Below, piece after piece: positions 1 to 4,369 of a DNA stretch of 27,932 bases; position 1 is the first letter of the stretch, and each line of letters begins with the position of its first letter. Below the pieces are notes generated by a model. The model saw only the letters and a list, made by a program, of their open reading frames with translations, had not been told where the DNA came from and ran no database searches. Source of the DNA: a virus; IMG/VR virus record IMGVR_UViG_3300043409_001343, positions 1 to 27,932 of that record. The stretch is one strand, 5' to 3'. The position numbers were made by a program, and so were the translations under genes.

Positions 1-1
1 T

Positions 2-187
2 AGAATCGGCATTGTTCTTGATAATGGCAAGTTCACCAAGTGGTCAAATCTGACGCACCAACAGCGGCTAGAGGTCGCGGCAAGTGGGCAGATGCTCAAC
101 GTGCCTCAGCACGTTCTAGATGCGTGCGAAGAATGCTGCACTGAAAGTGAGTGGAGCAAAATATTTGTGACTATTCTTGGGAGCTGA
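2..187 (+). CDS. Partial CDS, C-terminal end of an unrecognised protein
   Basis: An open frame runs in from the left edge of the window and ends at TGA 185-187, giving the last 61 residues of a protein whose start lies outside. The visible part is polar, with a CEECC cluster near residue 43 and a hydrophobic last few residues (KIFVTILGS). I do not recognise the family. The next small gene begins 2 bp after the stop, so it is probably the upstream member of the plus-strand accessory operon. It is supported by absence of stops and by tight spacing to the next gene, not by similarity. Confidence 0.5.
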   Translation, partial: RIGIVLDNGKFTKWSNLTHQQRLEVAASGQMLNVPQHVLDACEECCTESEWSKIFVTILGS

Positions 188-189
188 AA

Positions 190-303
190 ATGACTAAAAT
201 TAAAGTTTTCGCATTCATGTTGGCGCTGTTCGTGCCGTGGTCTATTGTCTCGTGTTTTGAGGCTAATTTTAGACAGCAAGAGGTGGCAACATGCAAAGAT
301 TGA
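190..303 (+). CDS. Small putative lipoprotein, 37 aa
   Basis: ATG at 190 lies 2 bp after the upstream stop, with GGGAGC about 10 bp before it as ribosome binding site. The 37-residue product has a Lys-containing N-terminus, a hydrophobic core (roughly residues 6-20) and IVSC at 19-22, which fits a lipobox with Cys22 as the lipidated residue. A 15-residue polar tail follows. A tiny lipoprotein in a phage could be an outer-membrane spanin (Rz1-like), but it has no proline-rich tail and no overlapping inner-membrane spanin, so that is speculative. Its 3' end overlaps the next gene by 13 bp in another frame. Confidence 0.45.
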   Translation: MTKIKVFAFMLALFVPWSIVSCFEANFRQQEVATCKD

Positions 304-563
304 TAACGATTTTGTGGTGTCTTGGCGCATTTGCGCTAGAGGTGGCAACGTGGGCGGCCGCCGCATATGTAGCATTTGATGAGATGGCTATTGGTTGGGC
401 CGTTTTTCTTGCCGCAGCATCATCAATTTTTTTAATGCCACGCCAGTGGCCAATTGATGACGAATATTTGCGCAATAGCGCTGCGGGAATGATTCATCGC
501 AGCGCTATTGTGCTTAGCTCGCTGAGCGTTATTTGGGTGCTCATTCGTGGGTTTGGGCTATGA
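291..563 (+). CDS. Small integral membrane protein, 90 aa
   Basis: ATG 291 is preceded by AGAGGTGG, a good ribosome binding site. The protein is almost entirely hydrophobic, with three likely membrane segments at about residues 3-28, 32-50 and 70-87, separated by a short charged loop (RQWPIDDEYLRN, 51-62). The start overlaps the preceding small gene and the stop (TGA 561-563) overlaps the next start as ATGA, so it is translationally coupled on both sides. No family is recognised. A holin-like or superinfection-exclusion role is possible, but nothing in the sequence decides it. Confidence 0.65.
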   Translation: MQRLITILWCLGAFALEVATWAAAAYVAFDEMAIGWAVFLAAASSIFLMPRQWPIDDEYLRNSAAGMIHRSAIVLSSLSVIWVLIRGFGL

Positions 564-856
564 GTTACGACAACAACGAACAATTCACAGCAGTAATAGC
601 AGTAGGCCTCGGCGGAGTTCACGCAATCATTGGCGTGGAGCCATCGAGCGGCCTAGGGTTTGATTTTGAGACTGGCGCTCTAAGCGTGCAAGAAACTGTC
701 GAGCACTGGATTTTTGGCCGCGATTTAAAATGCGGCGTTCACGGGGTTTCTGGCATTTACAGCTGGGACAATAAAGACGAAAACGGGCAAAGCTTTGCAG
801 AGTTTAGTGTATCAAAAGTGGAGCCGATACTGACAACAACGAAAGAGAGGTTTTGA
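560..856 (+). CDS. Hypothetical protein, 98 aa
   Basis: The start is taken at ATG 560, which forms an ATGA overlap with the upstream stop. An in-frame start at 533 would need a deep overlap. The product has a Gly/Val-rich N-terminal half (VIAVGLGGVHAIIGVE) and a mixed polar C-terminal half rich in Asp/Glu/Ser. There is no signal peptide or clear membrane helix and I recognise no family. Position in a chain of overlapping small genes supports it being real. Function is unknown; such genes near phage ends are often host-takeover accessory genes. Confidence 0.6.
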   Translation: MSYDNNEQFTAVIAVGLGGVHAIIGVEPSSGLGFDFETGALSVQETVEHWIFGRDLKCGVHGVSGIYSWDNKDENGQSFAEFSVSKVEPILTTTKERF

Positions 857-859
857 AAA

Positions 860-1093
860 ATGCAAAGCGTTTATTTATCAGAAAGAGAAAAACAGGATAA
901 TTTTGCAAAAATGGCTGCGAGATATTTTAATTTAAACAAAGAAAAAACCAGCTTTACAGAAGGCGAAATCGAAAGAGGTTGTTTTTTTGCGCTCAGATAT
1001 GGATGCGACGGCAATGGGGTTGTTGTTTTCAAAATTGACGACTTCGTTAGTCCGACAAACTATATTGATATCTGCAAAGAGGTAAGCATGTAA
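860..1093 (+). CDS. Hypothetical protein, 77 aa
   Basis: ATG 860 is preceded by a GAGAGG ribosome binding site (about 846-851). The 77-residue product has a highly charged helical N-terminal half (LSEREKQDNFAKMAARYF) followed by a probable beta-rich half (GCFFALRYGC, GVVVFKIDDF). No catalytic motif or membrane helix is visible and I recognise no family. The stop TAA at 1091-1093 directly abuts the ATG of the next gene, so the pair is probably co-translated. Confidence 0.6.
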   Translation: MQSVYLSEREKQDNFAKMAARYFNLNKEKTSFTEGEIERGCFFALRYGCDGNGVVVFKIDDFVSPTNYIDICKEVSM

Positions 1094-1324
1094 ATGAAAA
1101 ACTGCCCATATTGCAAATGCGGCTATGCGCCGCTTACAGGCGACCCCGCCAACCGTGTTGGCATTATTGGCATTGCTGGCAGCATGAAAGCTGCATACGA
1201 ATCTACCGAGTGCGGTCAGTGCGGCGTTAGGTTCCAGTGGCTGCCGCAGCGCGTAAATGCGGCTTATGCGATTCGGTGCGCGAGTGAGGCGGCCATCGCA
1301 AGTAGCGCGAGAATTTCAATATGA
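1094..1324 (+). CDS. Putative zinc-ribbon small protein, 76 aa
   Basis: The protein starts MKNCPYCKCG and contains CPYC (Cys4, Cys7) and CGQC (Cys40, Cys43). This is a CxxC-x32-CxxC pattern typical of small zinc ribbons. A Gly/Ala-rich stretch separates the two knuckles and the last 25 residues are Ala/Ser-rich. The metal-binding call rests only on cysteine spacing. Small zinc-ribbon proteins are common in phage accessory regions and may bind nucleic acid or protein partners; the partner is unknown here. It overlaps the next gene as ATGA (1321-1324). Confidence 0.6.
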   Translation: MKNCPYCKCGYAPLTGDPANRVGIIGIAGSMKAAYESTECGQCGVRFQWLPQRVNAAYAIRCASEAAIASSARISI

Positions 1325-1512
1325 GCGAAATAGAATCCCTACGAAAAGAGGTATTACTTCTGCGCAAAAAATGCCAAAAACTTGAGAGCAATATAATAAA
1401 AAATTCTAGCGCAAATCGCATTGATCTGCCTTGCGAGTGCGAAAACCCGCACTATACTCAAACTACAGCAACCAAAACCAACCGAATATGCACCCTGTGT
1501 GCAGGAGTTTAA
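1321..1512 (+). CDS. Small coiled-coil/Cys-rich protein, 63 aa
   Basis: The ATG lies in an ATGA overlap with the preceding gene. Residues 2-26 form a heptad-like helix (ESLRKEVLLLRKKCQKLES). The C-terminal half carries CEC (38-40) and CTLC (57-60), a possible single zinc site. A helix plus a metal knuckle suggests a dimeric binding protein, but no family is recognised. A sigma70-like promoter for the next gene (1431-1458) lies inside this reading frame, so the last third of the gene doubles as regulatory DNA. Confidence 0.55.
   Translation: MSEIESLRKEVLLLRKKCQKLESNIIKNSSANRIDLPCECENPHYTQTTATKTNRICTLCAGV
1431..1458 (+). promoter_or_regulatory. Sigma70-like promoter ahead of the ligase gene
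   Basis: TTGCGA (1431-1436), 16 bp, then TATACT (1453-1458). It lies 59 bp upstream of the ligase start and shares the TTGC -35 start of the other promoters in this window. It sits inside the 3' end of the preceding gene. Confidence 0.5.
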
Positions 1513-1516
1513 AAAA

Positions 1517-2062
1517 ATGAAAAAGATACCGACAATATTTAAACGCGACGTTGAAAATATGAAGCTAGTTTTAAGCGAGCAAAACCTAAAGTGTGATTGG
1601 GTATTTAAAGGCGAAGGTATTGCTACTCGCAAATATGACGGGACATGCTGCCTGGTTCGCAATGGTATTTTATACAAGCGCAGAGAGCTAAAGAAAGGCG
1701 ACAAAGAGCCCTTAGGTTTTGAGTTGGCTGATTTTGACAATGAAACAGGTAGGACGGTTGGATGGGTTCCAGTTTCAAAAGATGACCCAGCGGATAAATA
1801 CCATAACCTAGCTTTTGATTTATACTCTCACCTGAAGGATGGAACCTATGAATTGCTTGGAGATAAGGTTCAGGGTAACCCAGAAAAGATAAGCGGTCAT
1901 ATTTTGCTTAAGCATTCTCATATGGAAGAAATGTACCCGCCAAGAACTTTTGAAAGATTGCGCGAATGGATTAAAGATAAAGACATTGAAGGGATTGTCT
2001 TCCGTCACGAAGATGGGCGAATGGCGAAAATTAAAAAGCGTGATTTTGGCTTTGCGCGATAA
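1517..2062 (+). CDS. Minimal RNA/nucleic-acid ligase (nucleotidyltransferase), 181 aa
   Basis: The start is ATG 1517, preceded by CAGGAG at 1502-1507. An in-frame start at 1421 would lack this site and would precede the promoter. The protein shows the signature of covalent nucleotidyltransferases. Motif I is KYDGT at 39-43, with Lys39 the expected AMP-acceptor. A motif III-like stretch follows around 109-116 (GTYELLGD). Motif IV is EGIVF at 158-162 and motif V is KIKKRDF at 171-177. At 181 residues it is a core catalytic domain without added OB-fold or C-terminal domains, resembling stand-alone phage RNA ligase 1-type proteins (DUF5565-like, from memory). The expected role is 5'-3' end joining of nicked RNA, for example repair of cleaved tRNA or RNA. 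RNA versus DNA substrate cannot be told from sequence. It has its own promoter, so it may be expressed apart from its neighbours. Confidence 0.8.
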   Translation: MKKIPTIFKRDVENMKLVLSEQNLKCDWVFKGEGIATRKYDGTCCLVRNGILYKRRELKKGDKEPLGFELADFDNETGRTVGWVPVSKDDPADKYHNLAFDLYSHLKDGTYELLGDKVQGNPEKISGHILLKHSHMEEMYPPRTFERLREWIKDKDIEGIVFRHEDGRMAKIKKRDFGFAR

Positions 2063-2079
2063 TTAACGCACACTATGTA
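2052..2079 (+). promoter_or_regulatory. Possible sigma70-like promoter
   Basis: TTGCGC (2052-2057), 16 bp, TATGTA (2074-2079), spanning the end of the ligase gene and the gap before the next gene. The -10 match is weak. It is supported mainly by resemblance in -35 sequence and location to the promoters at 1431 and 2427. Confidence 0.35.
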
Positions 2080-2092
2080 CGGGAGTTTAAAA

Positions 2093-2422
2093 ATGAGCAA
2101 CGAAACCAAGTTTAAAACTTTAGTATTAGCAATTCTTGTTGGCGTAGCAATGGCGGCGGCAGCGTTTGGCTATGCTGTGGAGCCCGACAATAAGCCTGTT
2201 GCATCGTTCGGCGCCGCCTGCATTGCAGTGCTGTTGTGTATTGTTTGGCTTGAGTCGCGATTTAATATCGTGACAGATGACGTTGAGATTCGAGCAATTC
2301 GCGCTGTGCGTGTTGACCTGCAGCGAAAAATAGCAGCGCAAGCCAGTGGCCGCAGACGCTCGGACGGGCCAAGCCAAAAAGTTTTGGATGAGGTTAAAAA
2401 CTTTATGAAATGCCGTAGTTGA
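2093..2422 (+). CDS. Small membrane protein, 109 aa
   Basis: ATG 2093 follows a good GGGAG ribosome binding site (2081-2085). The in-frame ATG at 2075 lies upstream of that site and inside a putative -10 element, so it is less likely. Two hydrophobic segments (about 9-28 and 38-54) are followed by a basic/polar cytoplasmic-type tail (residues 56-109) with a GRRRSDGPS stretch. No family is recognised. With two membrane helices ahead of the holin it may belong to the lysis or membrane-acting module, but this is only positional inference. Confidence 0.65.
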   Translation: MSNETKFKTLVLAILVGVAMAAAAFGYAVEPDNKPVASFGAACIAVLLCIVWLESRFNIVTDDVEIRAIRAVRVDLQRKIAAQASGRRRSDGPSQKVLDEVKNFMKCRS

Positions 2423-2426
2423 TTTT

Positions 2427-2455
2427 TTGCACACCTTGTGCGCCAGTGCTAGAAT
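2427..2455 (+). promoter_or_regulatory. Strong sigma70 promoter ahead of the lysis-side genes
   Basis: TTGCAC (2427-2432), exactly 17 bp, TAGAAT (2450-2455), with an extended -10 TGC just before it. It lies in the gap after the 109-aa membrane protein and would drive the coiled-coil membrane protein and the holin. The expected start of transcription is about 2462. Confidence 0.65.
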
Positions 2456-2481
2456 GTCAAAAAACAAACCAACACTGGCGC
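2440..2481 (+). repeat. Inverted repeat bracketing the -10 and start site
   Basis: GCGCCAGTG (2440-2448) and its exact reverse complement CACTGGCGC (2473-2481) flank the -10 box and predicted start site of the 2427 promoter, with 24 bp between. The right arm ends 5 bp before the chosen start codon. It could be a paired operator for a dimeric repressor. The core CACTGGC also occurs in the palindrome at 25480, which overlaps the late promoter. Confidence 0.5.
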
Positions 2482-2486
2482 GATCA

Positions 2487-3017
2487 ATGACTCAGCATAT
2501 TCCTACAGACGTTGTTAAAAAATTTAGGGCAGCGCTCGCAGACAAAAGCGGCGATCTGTCTAGAGAATTTCACGAGCAATACCCACAGTTTTGTGAAAAA
2601 ACATTAGATTATTTTGAGAGGATGGGGCGATTCGCTGAAAATGCAGCGACACGCGACGATTTAACGGCACACATTGACGCGGTAACTGATGTGCTAAGCC
2701 GACAGACAAGCCAAATAAATCTACATGACCGACGAATCAATGAACTTGATTATCGCGTAAAACACCTAGAGCAATTAGCTACCCACACAAAAATCAGCGT
2801 TGACGCAAATACAGCTATTTCAAAACAGACTCTGCAGCTGGTCGAGCTCTCTAGCGCAAAAATAGATCAGCTCACTGCATCGCCAATTAAATCACTGCCA
2901 GCCATCGCCTATCCTATCTTGGGCGTTATTGCACTGGCATTAATAGCAGCCGCCAGCGGGCAGATGGCCGCGTTTATAGGTTGGCTTGGTACAATTAAAA
3001 TATTTGGGGGTGCGTAG
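2487..3017 (+). CDS. Coiled-coil protein with C-terminal membrane anchor, 176 aa
   Basis: The start is set at ATG 2487, after the promoter and inverted repeat. Upstream in-frame codons at 2427 and 2454 lie within the promoter and would not be on the transcript. Residues 1-50 are polar and mixed, and 55-130 are helical with heptads (for example DRRINELDYRVKHLEQL). Residues about 138-158 are a membrane helix (IAYPILGVIALALIAAA), followed by a short hydrophobic tail. The stop overlaps the holin GTG start (TAGTG), so the two are coupled. This may be a holin partner or lysis regulator. The orientation (coil first, anchor last) is not that of a classical inner-membrane spanin. Family not recognised. 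Confidence 0.65.
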   Translation: MTQHIPTDVVKKFRAALADKSGDLSREFHEQYPQFCEKTLDYFERMGRFAENAATRDDLTAHIDAVTDVLSRQTSQINLHDRRINELDYRVKHLEQLATHTKISVDANTAISKQTLQLVELSSAKIDQLTASPIKSLPAIAYPILGVIALALIAAASGQMAAFIGWLGTIKIFGGA

Positions 3018-3427
3018 TGAATCCGCTAGCTATTGTCGAAATCGGCGCAAAATTAATAGATAAATTGATCCCAGACCCACAAGCAAAAGCGGCGGCAAAG
3101 CTTGAGCTTCTAAAAATGCAAAACGAAGGAAGCTTAAAGGAGGTTGAGCTGTCTCTAAGTGCGATAATCAGCGACTCAAAAAGCGCAGACCCGTGGACTA
3201 GCAGGGCTCGCCCAACTTTTCTTTACGTCGTTTATATTTTGATTTTGTGGTCGCTGCCAATGGGGGCCATGTTTGTGTTCAGCCCTGACGCAGCCGAACG
3301 GTTTACTAATGGCTTTGGGTTGTGGCTTAGCTCGATCCCTGAGCCTGTTCTAACGCTGTTTGGCACGGTAATGCTGGGGTATATTGCTGGTAGGTCATTT
3401 GATAAAATTAAGGGGGTGGCTAAATAG
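3017..3427 (+). CDS. 3TM-type phage holin, 136 aa
   Basis: The start is GTG 3017 in a TAGTG overlap with the upstream gene. The N-terminus (IVEIGAKLIDKLIPDPQAKA) followed by a charged helix and the motif DPWTSRARPTF (58-68) are characteristic of the GTA-type/3TM holin family, as I recall it. Membrane segments fall at about 67-88 and 107-126, with an amphipathic N-terminal helix that may count as the third. The role is timed permeabilisation of the inner membrane, giving the endolysin access to murein. The lytic enzyme is on the opposite strand 376 bp downstream, so holin and endolysin are convergent. The 3' end (residues 121-136) is duplicated in divergent form at 3738-3785. Confidence 0.8.
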   Translation: MNPLAIVEIGAKLIDKLIPDPQAKAAAKLELLKMQNEGSLKEVELSLSAIISDSKSADPWTSRARPTFLYVVYILILWSLPMGAMFVFSPDAAERFTNGFGLWLSSIPEPVLTLFGTVMLGYIAGRSFDKIKGVAK

Positions 3428-3446
3428 CCAGTAGTCGGCGCATGCC
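3399..3446 (+). repeat. Holin-end/junction sequence, copy 1 of 2
   Basis: The last codons and stop of the holin gene plus the following bases (TTGATAAA, then AAATAGCCAGT and, after a few bases, GCATGCC) recur at 3760-3809 as TTGATAAA, AAATAGCCAGT, GCTATGCC. The two copies are clearly related but diverged, so this is not a recent exact duplication. They flank the putative omega-RNA element. A GCATGCCGGC match also occurs at 3439-3450 and 3743-3752. Confidence 0.6.
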
Positions 3447-3504
3447 GGCGAGTGTCGTTGAGGCCTCAATCCTATCGCAGTTTGCGGAACCGGCATAGAG
3501 CTGG

Positions 3505-3715
3505 TATAATTGAGTTGGGGTAAGCGGCTCCCCCCTAATGAATTCGCCTGAAATGGCAAAGCGAGCGTGGGTTTCGGTTGGGCGCCCCATAGCGTGTTAA
3601 GTCACGAGGATGCATAAATGCAAGTGGCTCGGAGATAGACGGAAGGCCGAGCAAACCGATGACAGCCGGAAAGACGGCACCATTCAATCAACTATCGGAT
3701 AAGCCGCGGCAATTA
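3505..3715 (+). ncRNA. Candidate HEARO / IscB omega-RNA element without an IscB gene
   Basis: The gene-free stretch after the holin contains elements that match, from memory, the conserved parts of HEARO/IscB-associated omega RNAs in the same order. These are GGGCGCCCCATAGCG (3580-3594), a hairpin GCTCGG/CCGAGC (3627-3632 with 3647-3652), a GCCGGAAAGACGGC hairpin followed by ACC (3665-3681), and a 3' ACTATCGGATAAGCC (3691-3705). The 3' end lies right before an ATGA (3716-3719), the type of site before which HEARO elements are described to sit. The length from about 3505 fits the roughly 200-nt omega RNA. The 5' boundary is uncertain and could reach back to about 3450. No IscB-like ORF is present, so this would be a stand-alone copy that could act only with a protein supplied in trans. 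No covariance search was done. Confidence 0.55.
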
Positions 3716-3737
3716 ATGACATCACAGCTCAACTAAT

Positions 3738-3785
3738 GTGTCGCATGCCGGCAAGCCAATTGATAAAGCCAAAAAGGCTGTATAA
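3738..3785 (+). pseudogene. Orphan 3' fragment of a second 3TM holin gene
   Basis: Read in frame from 3738 to TAA 3783-3785, this gives VSHAGKPIDKAKKAV. It aligns with the end of the intact holin (residues 121-136, GYIAGRSFDKIKGVAK): identical A-G, D-K and K positions and R/K, F/I replacements. Stops lie upstream in frame (TAA TGA at 3714-3719), so no complete second holin exists. The fragment and its downstream bases look like the holin-endolysin junction of a related phage. Recombination or the arrival of the RNA element could have left two junction versions side by side. The fragment is short, so homology is suggestive, not proven. Confidence 0.45.
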
Positions 3786-3802
3786 ATAGCCAGTGGTCAG
3801 TG

Positions 3803-4276
3803 CTATGCCTCTTCCCCAATAAACTTTTCAGCCATGCTTATATAATGCTCAACAGTGCCGGAACCTAGCTCGCTGTTGTAGTATTTTTTCCACATAGCAG
3901 CACGCTCAGCTCTCGTCATAGGTATTGCGGGCATCAAATAAACCTTTAGACGGCACCATATTGCCCCTACAAGAGGTGAGTATTCTAGGTCGCTAAACGC
4001 CACCCTGTTTATGTCGATATTGAACTCTGAAATCAAAGGCTTGACGAATCGCTGTGATCTGATTTTTGTATCAACAAACCCAACGCTATCAAATTGGAAA
4101 ACACCCTTTCCTTGTTCGAAATGCCTGTCTCGCACGCTGCCTAAGCCTGTTTCGGCAGCCGCTATTTCTAGTAAAAATTTAGATGCAATAGAAACGTTTT
4201 TATTGTTGATAATTTCGCACGCACGATGAATGTGATTGTTTAATTCTTGCTCTGAGCTTAGCCCATAAAAAATCAT
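3803..4276 (-). CDS. Endolysin: lysozyme/lytic-transglycosylase-like, 157 aa
   Basis: The protein has the pattern of small goose-type/SLT-like muramidases. An acidic residue lies in AAAETGLG (Glu42, likely catalytic), followed by GKGVFQFD (56-63), equivalent to the G-x-x-Q substrate-groove motif. A late WKKYYNSELGSGTVEHY (128-144) resembles the conserved Tyr-Asn region. The expected reaction is cleavage of the beta-1,4 bond between MurNAc and GlcNAc in murein. There is no signal peptide, so export would need the holin. The start is ATG 4276 with AGGGTG about 8-13 bp upstream. It is the last gene of the minus-strand late block but separated from the tailspike by 93 bp containing a hairpin, so it may have its own expression. 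The stop lies 18 bp past the holin-end repeat on the other strand. Confidence 0.75.
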   Translation of the reverse strand: MIFYGLSSEQELNNHIHRACEIINNKNVSIASKFLLEIAAAETGLGSVRDRHFEQGKGVFQFDSVGFVDTKIRSQRFVKPLISEFNIDINRVAFSDLEYSPLVGAIWCRLKVYLMPAIPMTRAERAAMWKKYYNSELGSGTVEHYISMAEKFIGEEA

Positions 4277-4297
4277 ATTTGAACACCCTGGTTAACA

Positions 4298-4316
4298 TAG
4301 CCGCCCTCGGCGGCTA
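4298..4316 (+). terminator. Strong hairpin, possible terminator between tailspike and endolysin
   Basis: TAGCCGCC / GGCGGCTA form an 8-bp GC-rich stem with a 3-nt CTC loop. On the plus strand it is followed by GTATTTTT, a short interrupted U tract, so it could stop plus-strand transcription coming from the holin. On the minus strand no U tract follows, so late transcription into the endolysin may continue, possibly with RNA processing or 3'-end stabilisation. Confidence 0.45.
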
Positions 4317-4369
4317 GTATTTTTGCTATAAATTTATTCAATACAAAATCGCTCAATTAGTGTTTTTGT

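Noticed and set aside
281-351. Direct repeat AGAGGTGGCAAC at about 282 and 339 as a regulatory element
   Set aside because: Both copies are inside coding sequence (reading EVAT in each protein), and only the first serves as a ribosome binding site; chance or minor duplication.
1421-1516. Longer N-terminus for the ligase
   Set aside because: It would start before the predicted promoter's -35; the ATG at 1517 has a CAGGAG site and gives the right spacing to motif I.
3655-3680. Hammerhead ribozyme core (CCGATGA ... GGAAA)
   Set aside because: The CUGAUGA core is not matched and the stems cannot be formed correctly.
3428-3802. Group I or group II intron between holin and endolysin
   Set aside because: I could not find the P/Q/R/S core or a domain V-like hairpin, and the flanking coding sequence is not split. 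The HEARO-type elements fit better.
3399-3809. Diversity-generating retroelement template/variable repeats at the holin 3' end
   Set aside because: No reverse transcriptase is present, the repeated part is short, differences are not limited to adenines, and the target is a holin, not a lectin-type protein.
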